Source: Polycladomyces abyssicola (GTDB lineage Bacteria > Bacillota > Bacilli > Thermoactinomycetales > JIR-001). From it: 64,000 nucleotides of DNA. Both the position numbers and the translations under genes were made by a program. The notes below the pieces were generated by a model, which was not told the DNA's origin, did not search any database, and saw nothing but the letters and a program-made list of their open reading frames with translations. Shown here in pieces: positions 26,809 through 35,106 of this stretch; position 1 is the first letter of the stretch; every line of letters begins with the position of its first letter. The stretch is taken from contig NZ_AP024601.1 in assembly GCF_018326425.1 (NCBI RefSeq), positions 2,530,001 through 2,594,000 on the forward strand. Reading direction: 5' to 3'.

Positions 26809-27072
26809 TTAAGATACACTTATTAACCAAAGACATAAAATGGAGAGTGCAGCCGAAAGAATTGCTTGGAAAAGTTTCCATTTCTTCTCTTTTTCTATTT
26901 TTGAAAGAATTGATTGGAAAATTTTACATTTCTTCACTTTTTCTGCTTTATTGTAATAATCCAACCAATAAAAGATTGCAAGTAAACCCCAACCAACTGA
27001 ACCGAACCACAAGCGTTTCGCGTCTGTAAAGATAAGAGAAGCTAGCAAAAATAGTAGAGCGAGAGTTTTCAT
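26809..27072 (-). CDS. Small membrane protein with internal duplication
   Basis: 87 residues from an ATG preceded by GGAGG at 9 nt. Three hydrophobic helices at roughly 3-20, 26-44 and 68-86. The stretch KKCKIFQSILSKIEKEKKWK then LFQAILSAALSI shows an internal near-repeat K.K.FQ.IL, mirrored in the DNA (TTGAAAGAATTGATTGGAAA against GAAAGAATTGCTTGGAAAAG). Unknown family. Confidence 0.45.
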   Translation of the reverse strand: MKTLALLFLLASLIFTDAKRLWFGSVGWGLLAIFYWLDYYNKAEKVKKCKIFQSILSKIEKEKKWKLFQAILSAALSILCLWLISVS

Positions 27073-27117
27073 TAAGATATTCCTCCACATTATAAAGCTC
27101 ACTTTCACTACTATCAT

Positions 27118-27523
27118 AGTTGGATAGAAAATAGTTTACAACAATAGTATTTTAAATAAAGTGTACTGCTTTTACTCTGTTGATAACCTTTATCATTCAT
27201 GCCGATGAACTTAGAAAAGGCGCCGGGAACTTACCCTACGATAAACCTCAGATCAACGAACAATGTTTTCCAACGTTTTAACTCCGGTGGTTAATACAAA
27301 GATCTATGTCCCATATGGGCTTGGTCTATTGGGATTTTCCTTACCATACCTGACCACACTTGGAGCCACATTGCAAAAGAGTAGTCTCTTGTTTCAAAAA
27401 CGAAAAGGATCGAGGGCGGGACCCCTTTGGCTGAAAATGAATATTTATGTTAAGATGGAGAAGAGATTGTGAAGAAATGTACTTGCAGGTTAATTCAATA
27501 AGAAATGATGGGAGGGCATTGTA
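27118..27523. other. Gene-free spacer
   Basis: No convincing gene. The only long frame (27263-27472) has no ribosome site and no recognisable sequence. TATGTTAAGATGG at about 27446 recurs at 30252 in a similar context upstream of a structured element. Confidence 0.4.
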
Positions 27524-28070
27524 ATGAGGATTAATCAAAAGGAATTTTATATTCATAATTTACGTTATATTATAAGGTCTGCAATAGAGAAAGATGCGAA
27601 AAACTTGTCTGAAGTAAGATTGCAAGTAGATGGCGAAACAGAAAATCTAGATAGAGAACAAGGCGAGGCGTACATAGATGAATCAGGTTTTAAACAGTTA
27701 ATTAAAGAGGATACAGAGAGTATTAGTAATCTTTTTTTAGTTGCTGAAGTTAATGAAAGAATTGTAGGTTTTTCAAGGTGTGTAGGGTACAAATTGAAAA
27801 GAATGTCTCATAAAGTAGAATTTGGAGTCTGTGTATTAAAAGAATATTGGGGATATGGTATAGGGAAAAAACCTTTTAAAAGAGTCTATTCATTGGGCTG
27901 ACTCAAATGGTATTAAGAAAATAACTTTGAATGTTCTTGAAACTGATGATAAAGCTATAAGGCTTTATGAAAAATATGGTTTTGAAGTTGAAGGGATTCT
28001 AAAAAATGACAAAATTCTATCTGACGGGGATTACTATAATACTATATTAATGGGAAGGTTTAATGGATAA
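27524..28070 (+). pseudogene. GNAT acetyltransferase broken by a one-base insertion in a poly-A run
   Basis: The N-terminal part (YIIRSAIEKDAKNLSEVRLQ, then LFLVAEVNERIVGFSRCVGY and KVEFGVCVLKEYWGYGIGK) and the C-terminal part (IHWADSNGIKKITLNVLETD, KAIRLYEKYGFEVEGILKND, YYNTILMGRF) make one complete GNAT domain in two frames. The shift maps to the A-run 27866-27871: with five A instead of six the frame would read GIGKNLLKESIHWAD, as expected for motif A. A sequencing artefact is possible. GGGAGGGC lies before the ATG. Confidence 0.85.
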
Positions 28071-28140
28071 GGATTAAAGAACAAATCGAATTTCAATTTT
28101 TTAAAACTAATGGGGTGTTAGTTGAAAAAGGGGAGACTAG

Positions 28141-28595
28141 CATGTTTCTTAGAAAAGTAACCTCTGCATCATTAACAACGACGTTTCTAACCATTTTTTG
28201 GTTCTTTTTATGATTTTACCCTATCACACATCATTTTTCCGGTCACCTTGTTATGTGTGTTTACTTTTGGCATTCTATTCTCTACATTGATCGAATTAAC
28301 TGTTAGGAGGTTCAATTTAAGACCACGTTGGATCATTACTTTTGTACTTTACTTTTTAAGTGGATATGCACTCTATGCAATCAATAATTTGGCCCCCAAT
28401 GTTAATTTGACACCCTCCTTTACAGTATATTTTTTCCTATTTCCTACCATATTTGGAGCGCTAGTATTTTTTGCATTCGATGAATTATTGAGGAAAACAT
28501 CCTTGTTAAATAGAAAACCATCGCTAATCTTATGTATAAGCTCCCCTGTTGTATTGGGTATTTTTATCTACGCGATAGCGATCCTTAATAAATAG
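28141..28595 (+). pseudogene. Small membrane protein broken by a frameshift
   Basis: An ATG at 28144 or so, after GGGGAG, opens FLRKVTSASLTTTFLTIFWF and stops at a TTTTTA-TGA near 28212. The next frame continues directly YDFTLSHIIFPVTLLCVFTF, GILFSTLIELTVRR and two more helices to the stop at 28595. Together they make a ~150-residue protein with four helices. The break is at a T-run. The 28248 TTG reading alone would start inside a helix. Confidence 0.6.
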
Positions 28596-28677
28596 GGTTG
28601 GTAAACTGAAGCAAACCACTGAATCCACCCTCATCGTCGGTACGCATTGAAGGATCAAGCCTTCATGACAACATCAA

Positions 28678-28718
28678 AAGCAACCCGGTTAGGTAGTTGC
28701 TACCTGTTGGGTTGCTTC
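28678..28718 (+). terminator. Terminator
   Basis: AAAGCAACCC pairs with GGGTTGCTT, with an inner stem GGTAG/CTACC, then CGTTTTATTTT. Confidence 0.7.
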
Positions 28719-28888
28719 GTTTTATTTTCGATATCGACGGGAGTTTGTCGAACGGAGTCTGGGCAGGATTCGCCGTTGACGCCACAAGAAGTAGCGTTTA
28801 TTTGGAATCCTGCCGAAAGAGTAACATCAAGAAAAAAGGTGCGGTGTCCGCATCAAACAACAACTATATAATATTTGGCAGTCGCTTT

Positions 28889-29037
28889 TCGTGATGTGTG
28901 ATCTTTTTAGGGAAACCGCGAAAGAGGTCGCACTGCATTTTGGCTTCTAATATCCATATGACGATGATCGGAGAGTCACCGATTACCTGAAACGCGTATG
29001 TGCTCTTCTACGAGATGCGGAATCTATATATTAATAG
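28889..29037 (+). pseudogene. ANT(6)-type aminoglycoside adenylyltransferase, C-terminal remnant with in-frame stop
   Basis: Plus strand reads MCDLFRETAKEVALHFGF, a stop (TAA, probably from CAA), then YPYDDDRRVTDYLKRVCALL and RDAESIY before the natural stop. This is the characteristic C-terminus of aminoglycoside 6-adenylyltransferases (MC.LFRE.A.EVA..FGF.YP...D..V..YL..VR.LP.DA..IY). The nucleotidyltransferase domain is absent. Confidence 0.7.
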
Positions 29038-29062
29038 GGAACCGCCATGCGAGAAATTAAAA

Positions 29063-29096
29063 AAGCCCTCAGTTGAGGGTTTTACTTTTTATGGAA
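29063..29096 (+). terminator. Terminator-like hairpin
   Basis: AAAAAAGCCCTCA-GT-TGAGGGTTTTACTTTTT; follows the ANT(6) remnant. Confidence 0.6.
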
Positions 29097-29132
29097 TCTG
29101 CTTTACCTCTGGTAACAGCTTCGCTGGTATTA

Positions 29133-29179
29133 CCCCTTATGAATGTCCGCTAATCATATTAGCGGACATTCATAAGGGG
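29133..29179. repeat. Perfect 22-bp-arm palindrome
   Basis: Left arm CCCCTTATGAATGTCCGC-TAAT, loop CAT, right arm ATTA-GCGGACATTCATAAGGGG, with no mismatch over 22 bp. No poly-U on either side, so it is not a standard terminator. It lies 22 bp from the Nif3 gene stop. Confidence 0.9.
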
Positions 29180-29200
29180 CCTCATTAATATAACCTTCAA

Positions 29201-30115
29201 TTATCGCCACCAATGGCTTTGCTCAAGCAAGGTTGTCGCCACTTGACACTCCCGTTCAAACCAACGTTGCATCTGTGTTTTCATTACCAGGAATTCAGAT
29301 GCGGCATGGGAGACACCGATCAACGACATCGAAGTAGCGGAGACGTAGTCCATCATTTCCCGAAAGCGCCTTCTGCCATAATCATTGTCCACCCGACAGT
29401 GTATTTCACCTGTTACATAAGCTTGGGCTCCTTTTTCTTCCGCCTCTTTCATGGCCGCAACGACATCCCCGCAGCCAGCGACAATTGCAATGCGCGTAAT
29501 ATTGCTCCGTTTTTTTCCCTCAAAATCCACATAAGGAATAGCAAAAATCTCCTGCAACCAAGCGATCAGTGCGTCCGTATCCACTTCCCCGATCTCTGCG
29601 ATCCGACCGTACGCTCCCATCTGATCTCGGAAAAATGTATCCGTCTCTCGCGCTTCCAAAGCTTCAACAATGGACGCATTGGTACCGATGGTCGGATGTA
29701 TGTCCATCGGAACGTGACAGGTGTAGACCGACAATCCCTTCTCCCTGATACGCGCCCACCATTCCCCATCCACCGGGACAAATCCCCTGCCCCATTCTCC
29801 ACGGGGATCGCCGCATTCCATCGTCAAAGGATGATGCATAAACAGGAGATCCCCTTCGTCACCCTCATCGAGAAACGCTTCCAACACATCCTCCGTCGGA
29901 AATACCGCGAGAAACACACGGCGGACCCGCCCGACGCCGCGAATCATAAAGCCGTTGAACAACTGGTTGAATTCTGGTTCGAACGCTGATTTCCAGTCGA
30001 ATCCGATCGGATCGTATACACCAGGAATAAACCGGCTGAACCCCGGGTCCGGTCCCAGATCCTTCACACGAAAAAAACTGTTCAATGCCCGTTCAACATC
30101 AGATAACAGCGCCAC
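29201..30115 (-). CDS. Nif3-like dinuclear metal-center protein (DUF34)
   Basis: A 304-residue protein with FMHHPLTMECG and TCHVPMDIHPTIGTNASIVE (metal His clusters), IAIVAGCGDVVAAMKEAEEK, AYVTGEIHCRVDND and a C-terminal ATSMSLIGVSHAASEFLVMK with the closing His-x3-E. That order is the Nif3/DUF34 fold, homologous to GTP cyclohydrolase I type 2-like proteins; function is unsettled. It is shorter than the ~370-residue form with a PII-like insertion. GTG start after AAAGGAGGGG. Its G+C-richer codon use contrasts with its A+T-rich neighbours, marking it as a core or separately acquired gene. Confidence 0.85.
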   Translation of the reverse strand: MALLSDVERALNSFFRVKDLGPDPGFSRFIPGVYDPIGFDWKSAFEPEFNQLFNGFMIRGVGRVRRVFLAVFPTEDVLEAFLDEGDEGDLLFMHHPLTMECGDPRGEWGRGFVPVDGEWWARIREKGLSVYTCHVPMDIHPTIGTNASIVEALEARETDTFFRDQMGAYGRIAEIGEVDTDALIAWLQEIFAIPYVDFEGKKRSNITRIAIVAGCGDVVAAMKEAEEKGAQAYVTGEIHCRVDNDYGRRRFREMMDYVSATSMSLIGVSHAASEFLVMKTQMQRWFERECQVATTLLEQSHWWR

Positions 30116-30746
30116 TTTGGCCCCTCCTTTTTTAGTGCCATCGGCAGCCGAAGTCTCTTATATTATTTTCTGATTATAATGTTAAATGGGAAAAATAATC
30201 CACTACAGCGAATCATTGCATATCACTGGTAGCAGGCCAAAGTCGTTAAATTCTATGTTAAGATGGTAGAAGGGATTGGACGCCACATTGTGGATTTTCA
30301 TTGCCCAGTGTATTGCTGGGTTCTTTTCTGTTCTCTATCACCCTTCTATCACCCTCTCAGCCCTCGAATTTTGACCTGTGTGGCGTCCAAATTTCCTTTA
30401 AAGTGATGAAGCGATAACATCCACGCACAAAAAAAGAGAGGGTTTCCCCTCTCCCCAACCCCCGTTAAATCATTATATGTAGCCGCCACCCGTTGTACGA
30501 ACAGTCGTTCAAAAATAGGGCTCCCGAAAAAATTTACACATCCTTCTGTGCCTCTTCCTGATTTTTGATGCTCATCATCTTTACAGAATCCGCATTCTGT
30601 CAACATCATTCCTCTGATGTATGGTTCGACTCGAGATTCCGAGACCTCTAGAGCCACACCTCACTCCAACCGTGTGTTTTTCGACCTTTCTTATCACTAA
30701 AGAAAGAATAGTTACGGTGACTCCCTTTTAGTGAAGAAAAAAGAGG
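30116..30746. other. 630-bp spacer; one doubtful ORF and a structured element
   Basis: A minus-strand frame at 30349-30657 (102 residues, Cys/Gly-rich) overlaps the structured 30276-30390 element, has no clear ribosome site, and contains stem-forming repeats. I do not accept it as a gene. Short direct repeats CTATCACCCTT/CTATCACCCTC sit at 30335-30357. Confidence 0.4.
30276..30390 (+). ncRNA. 115-bp structured element bounded by perfect 12-bp inverted repeats
   Basis: TTGGACGCCACA at 30276-30287 pairs with TGTGGCGTCCAA at 30379-30390. Inside are the stem CCCAG-TGTATTG-CTGGG followed by TTCTTTTCTG and two tandem TATCACCCT repeats. It may be a small RNA, a riboswitch-like leader or a MITE; nothing decides between them. 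Confidence 0.4.
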
Positions 30747-31379
30747 CTATTGAAATAATTTATCAATTGCCTCTTTGTCATATTCTAAAACCCAGTCATT
30801 GTATAACTCATACAAGGGTCTTATACTTTCTTTGTTCGAAGCAATAATGTCGCAACCTCTATCATCATAAATATGAAAAATCGTGTCTTTTGAGAGGTTT
30901 ATAAAGAATACATCGTGAAAAATTTTAGGTCTAATGTCCATTTCCCGATTACAAATCGCCTTTATTAAATGAATATACTTTACATCTTGAACCTTGCATT
31001 TAAGTAAATATCTATGTGTTTCAATATCGTAAATATCATATACATCTTCAAAAACGTATGGAATAATCTGGTGTTGTAACCTATACAAAATATCCTTTGA
31101 TTTTATATGATGATTGAATATCTTTACTTTTCGCCTTTTTAATATATTTCCTTCGCCAGCGTGATGAACGTTGGCTACAACAAAAATCTCATCCCTAATA
31201 GAATGAAGTGCATTGAAAAGTGTTATTGCACGAAAATAGACACGTTCCATATAACTTCCTATGTTTTCTTCATCGGGATTTCCTAATTCAAAGCGAATCC
31301 CAAAATCCCAATTGTAGAAAAGGGACGGTCTTAATTTCAGGTTAGGAAATTTGTTATTTAGATAATCATGTAATTGCAC
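30747..31379 (-). CDS. DUF3885 (YxiF-like) protein
   Basis: 210 residues. The C-terminal block (KIFHDVFFINLSKDTIFHIY, DDRGCDIIASNKESIRPLYE, YNDWVLEYDKEAIDKLF) is the DUF3885 signature. The B. subtilis relative yxiF is in the wapA immunity region, and members occur downstream of LXG/WapA polymorphic toxins. No toxin gene is adjacent, so this would be an orphan immunity protein. The GTG start has only a weak GGGGTGT ahead. A+T-rich, likely transferred. Confidence 0.75.
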   Translation of the reverse strand: MQLHDYLNNKFPNLKLRPSLFYNWDFGIRFELGNPDEENIGSYMERVYFRAITLFNALHSIRDEIFVVANVHHAGEGNILKRRKVKIFNHHIKSKDILYRLQHQIIPYVFEDVYDIYDIETHRYLLKCKVQDVKYIHLIKAICNREMDIRPKIFHDVFFINLSKDTIFHIYDDRGCDIIASNKESIRPLYELYNDWVLEYDKEAIDKLFQ

Positions 31380-31723
31380 ACTGACACCCCAAATCCTTGT
31401 TTTTACGATGCAGAAAAGCTCGACAACCTCAAAGAGGAAATTTTGGGTTCAACCAAGTTCTTATCCTAAATATCAAGGAAGGGTACGGCAACATCATCAT
31501 AAGTTAAGATTCTTTATATCCTATCACATCAAGTTAAGATCTCTTCATATCCCCAAAACGAAAAAAATAGGGTATTTTTTTGTTTTGGGGATACTTTTTT
31601 TCTTAGCTTCATGGGTATGGGCCATATCTTCATTAAATGGGGTTTGCAGCCCCATCAGAATTAACTATCCATTTATAATAGAAAATAGTTGCATGTAATT
31701 CGCCAGTTGCAGATTTCGCATAG
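31380..31723. other. Spacer with tandem 30-bp-period repeat
   Basis: AAGTTAAGAT-TCTTTATATCC at 31501-31521 recurs as AAGTTAAGAT-CTCTTCATATCC at 31531-31552. A plus-strand frame (31408-31698) is not supported by a ribosome site or composition. Confidence 0.5.
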
Positions 31724-34063
31724 TTAGGAATCCGTCCAGCTTGAATAAAACCTATTGAAGTATGTGGCCAACCCGAAGACTTGATCCGTGTACCCCGCTG
31801 TGTCCGTATAATGCTCTTCAATTTGAAGATCCGTCTCGTGATTCAGATAACCATCGATTACATACGGGGCTTCCCGGGCTGTTGAGTTGATCACCAGATC
31901 GTGAAAAGCCACCTGTTGATCACTGACGAACCGATAAAAGGTGGACCCTTTTCCGCGGCCATAATGCGGGTTTGTCTCCGCGTGAAGGGAAGAAACCCCG
32001 ACTTGGACCCGCATCCCGTCTGAGGAGGAAGTGGTCCCGTCGCCCCAGTATCGGGCTAAGGGGAGTTTTTGCTGAAATCGGACCAGGACTTTCTGAGCCT
32101 GTTTCATGGCGTCATCGTACATCCGCCACTGGACGGCGTTGGCCATCTGCCGGTAGGAGATGTCTGGGGTGGCCTCCGACATCTTGGTCAACCCAATATT
32201 AGTCCCCATTGCCATCAGCGCTGCCAGCACCACGGCCTTTTCGCCTCCCTTTGGTGGGTGGTCGGTGGAAGCATGGATGAACGCTTCGTCAAAACCCGTC
32301 CAGTGGGCTACTTCAGCCAGCAGTTCGGTGAGCTTCACCCGTGGTAGTATCGTATACAGGATGTCGCTTAGTTTCTCTGCCTCCGGGGGTGTTTCTTTTT
32401 CCAACCGGTCCACATGGAGACTTCCATCTTCCAGTCGGGCATCTTCCAATTGGTTCAGGTTTTCTGAAACGTATTCCAAGCGTTTCCGAAGCGCCTGTGT
32501 CCGTTCATCAAGACATTCCTCCACCAAAAGAGGAACCGCCAACCGAACGTTTCCGGTGGTACGGACTTGTTCCCATTCCTCTTTGGACACAAGATATTCC
32601 TCAAAATCCTTGTGTTGGCGACTTCCCACTACCGATACATCGCCGGAGCGAATCCGGTTGTGCAACTCGGTCATGGTTGCCATCTCGTAATACACTTTGT
32701 TGATCCGGCCTTGATCATCCATCACATAAGGCAACCATCGGTCTGGAATGAACTCAAGGGGTGCATCCTCGGGAACCTTCCGTTTTCCGGATCCATTCAG
32801 GTCTCTGATCACATCAACAGCTTCCAGCAGAGGGGCGGCGGCTTTGGTGGATTGGAATTGCATGGCGTCCAAGAAGGTATACTGCCGCAAGTAGTTGTAT
32901 CGGTTTTTTACCAAGTCCAGATAATCGTAATTGGCAGGACGGGTCAACTCCCGTGCCTCGTCTCGTTCCTGGGCTAATCGTTCCCACGTGATGGTGGAGG
33001 TGATGGCTTCATCCAAATCCTGTCCTTTCTTTTTGGCCTCCAGGAGAACAGTTGTCAAATCCACAAAACGCACAATCTTTTCATTCAGCGCCTTCCCGTT
33101 TTGCTTTTGAATCTCATCCTGTGCTTTTCTTCCGCTGGTGTGCAAATTGGCAATTTGCCGGCGGCTGATCTCGATGATCTGGTCAGTGATATCCTGGCAC
33201 AGTTCAAGAAGGTAAGCCACCAAAATTGCGTACCGTTTGGGTTCCGAAAATCGGCGAAGGGCTTGCGGATCATAATTCCGTCCGAGACGGGCCAATTGCC
33301 GGAGCCGTTGCGGATGTATTCCCTGTGTGTCCACTTCCAGCCCCAGCTTTAGAATCTGGTTCCGTTGTTCAATGGCCTTTTTGCACGCCCGGGGAGACGA
33401 TTGACCGGTGTCTTCCTTGATCCAGCCCAGGGGCGTTTTTCCGTTTTCCATTCGGGTCCTGATCAGTTCATCCAACTGCTTTTTTTGGTTGGACGTCAAG
33501 GCGGCGTTCAGAAGACGGTAGATCTTCTCTTCCGCCCGCCGCCGGGTCTCCCAGATCAGGCGTTCCACGGTGGTGATGGCTGGGAGGATGATTTTCCGTT
33601 CCCGTAGCCAATTAAGGGCCCAATGGATCAAGTGCATAGCATGGTCTTTTTCCATTGCCTGAGGAAGCAGAGCTTTGGCTAACTGCCGGTACTCCCTGAC
33701 CGTAAATGGACGGTATCCGTATTCTTCCCGGATTTCCCGCATATGTTCCCACCGGGTCGTATCACGAGCAGCGTAACGCTGGAATGTGTCCGGGTCCACA
33801 TCGATTTGGTTGGCGATGTAGTGGAGTACCCGGTCGGGAACCTCCTTGATTTCCGACAGCGGCCAACCGGTATGTCGGAGAACGCACAACTGAACGGCAA
33901 AGCCGATCCGGTTCTCATCCCGGCGGCGGCGGCGAATCAGAGCTCGATCCTGCTCCGTTAGTGTGTAATGAGCTCCCAGCTCCCACTCGTCCAAAGTAGG
34001 GGAAATTTTCGTAAACTGCTCCCGTTGTTCTTCCGTTAGAAGCTCTCGAGTGCGGCGATACAC
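31724..34063 (-). pseudogene. tnpA: Tn3-family transposase TnpA, C-terminus missing
   Basis: 779 residues of a protein normally ~970-1000. The N-terminal DUF4158 domain (LTEEQREQFTKISPTLDEWE) is complete, as is the long middle region, and the first catalytic Asp is in ARYWGDGTTSSSDGMR (about residue 671) and the second in EEHYTDTAGYTDQVFGL (about 753). After VFGL the sequence departs from the family (ATYFNRFYSSWTDS), and the last catalytic Glu region is absent. Inactive by truncation. It is immediately downstream of tnpI, 11 bp apart. Confidence 0.9.
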
Positions 34064-34074
34064 ACTTCACCCCC

Positions 34075-34983
34075 CTATTCCCAGGAAAGTTGATCAACGG
34101 CACGGCGCAGGTCCTGGTCCCCTGGTGTGGTATAGATGGCCGTTGTAGCGATGTTAGGGCGCCCGTCGGCAGTCATGTGCCCTGCCAACATGGCAATCAC
34201 GTCGAGGGATACTCCCTTGACCGCTAATTCATGGCAAAAAGTGTGTCGCAATACATGGGGAGTACAATGTTCCAGCCCCGACCGTTGGCCATATTTTCGC
34301 ACAACAAACTGAACGGCGCGAGGGGTTATCCGCTCAGACCTGGTGGAAACAAACAGCCAAGGACTTGAGGCAGGACGAACTTCCAACCACGATTCAAGCG
34401 CCATTCGGACGTCACGGTTCAGCGGTACCTCTCGCCATTTCCCACCCTTTCCTTGTCGAACGATCACTTTGCCTTTCCGTTCAGACATCTCCACGTCTTC
34501 CAGGCGCAGGAGGCACAATTCCTCAACTCGGAGTCCCGCATGCAGAAGTAAGTACACTATTGCGATGTCCCGCGGCTTTCGCCCTTGTTGAACGGCCCGG
34601 AGAAGAGCACGTTGCTCTTTACGATCTAGCCATCGGGGAGCCCTTCGACCCTGCTTGACAGGTCGGATGGCACCCCAGGGAGAATCCTTTAACATTTCTT
34701 GTTTCACAAGCCAATCGAAGTACCGTTTTAGTGCGATACGGGCCTTGTTAACTGTGGCTGGTTTGGATCGATTCAGGAGATACTGTTTATATTCTGTTGC
34801 GTCAATTGGGGTTACGTTCTCAGGGTCAAATCTTTCCTCTGTCGTCTCTTCAAACCACCGGATAAACTGATGAATCACTCCCTCGTATGTTTTCAGAGTT
34901 TTCCGTCTTCTTCCGTCCGATTTCAGGTCGAATAAAAAATTGGGAATCGTAGGATGCACAAACCGACCTCCTTTGAAAATCAT
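34075..34983 (-). CDS. tnpI: Tyrosine recombinase TnpI-type
   Basis: A 302-residue XerC/D-type recombinase with both N-terminal SAM-like (about 10-100) and catalytic domains. Active residues are Arg in LLHAGLRVEELCLLRLEDVE, His-x2-Arg in TPHVLRHTFCHELA, His in AMLAGHMTADGR and the Tyr in ATTAIYTTPGDQDLRRAV. All are present, so it should be active. It would act on the site upstream and/or other IRS copies in the genome. Overlapping transcription order tnpI-tnpA matches Tn4430. Start at ATG 34983 after AAAGGAGGTC. Confidence 0.9.
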   Translation of the reverse strand: MIFKGGRFVHPTIPNFLFDLKSDGRRRKTLKTYEGVIHQFIRWFEETTEERFDPENVTPIDATEYKQYLLNRSKPATVNKARIALKRYFDWLVKQEMLKDSPWGAIRPVKQGRRAPRWLDRKEQRALLRAVQQGRKPRDIAIVYLLLHAGLRVEELCLLRLEDVEMSERKGKVIVRQGKGGKWREVPLNRDVRMALESWLEVRPASSPWLFVSTRSERITPRAVQFVVRKYGQRSGLEHCTPHVLRHTFCHELAVKGVSLDVIAMLAGHMTADGRPNIATTAIYTTPGDQDLRRAVDQLSWE

Positions 34984-35079
34984 TCTGCGACAAAAATTCA
35001 GAGGGATAATCTGCCCTTTGATCGGCGTTCTCTGACGGAACCTCCCTCGATTATATCGCAGAATGGAGTTTCTGCGATA
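34981..35079. promoter_or_regulatory. TnpI internal recombination site (IRS)-like repeats
   Basis: TATCGCAGAA (35054-35063) and TTCTGCGATA (35070-35079) are perfect inverted repeats with a 6-bp spacer TGGAGT, resembling a tyrosine-recombinase core. A related direct copy, ATTCTGCGACA, lies at 34982-34992 near the tnpI start. Tn4430 IRS has the same plan: two inverted 16-bp sites plus accessory direct repeats. It likely also regulates tnpI. Confidence 0.75.
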
Positions 35080-35106
35080 CGACTAGATGAAAGTGGGGAA
35101 CTCGAA

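Larger units (their letters stand above)
31724..35080 (-). mobile_element. Truncated Tn3-family transposon of the TnpI class
   Basis: Contains a truncated tnpA, an intact tnpI tyrosine recombinase 12 bp upstream and a candidate TnpI recombination site (34981-35079) upstream of that. This order and pairing are those of Tn4430/Tn5401-type elements in Bacillus, where TnpI resolves cointegrates. One end is lost near 31770. I could not find the 38-bp terminal inverted repeats. Confidence 0.8.

Noticed and set aside
27263-27472. 69-residue plus-strand ORF
   Set aside because: No ribosome site and no recognisable features in an A+T-rich spacer.
29133-29179. Reading the palindrome as Tn3 terminal inverted repeats
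   Set aside because: Tn3-family ends begin GGGG at the outer edge and are 38 bp; this palindrome has CCCC outermost on both strands, so orientation does not fit.
29213-29989. Plus-strand 258-residue frame
   Set aside because: Antisense to the Nif3-like gene.
30349-30657. 102-residue minus-strand ORF
   Set aside because: No good ribosome site, overlaps the 12-bp-IR structured element, composition not protein-like.
31408-31698. 96-residue plus-strand ORF with one hydrophobic stretch
   Set aside because: Contains the tandem repeat, no Shine-Dalgarno; abuts the truncated transposon.
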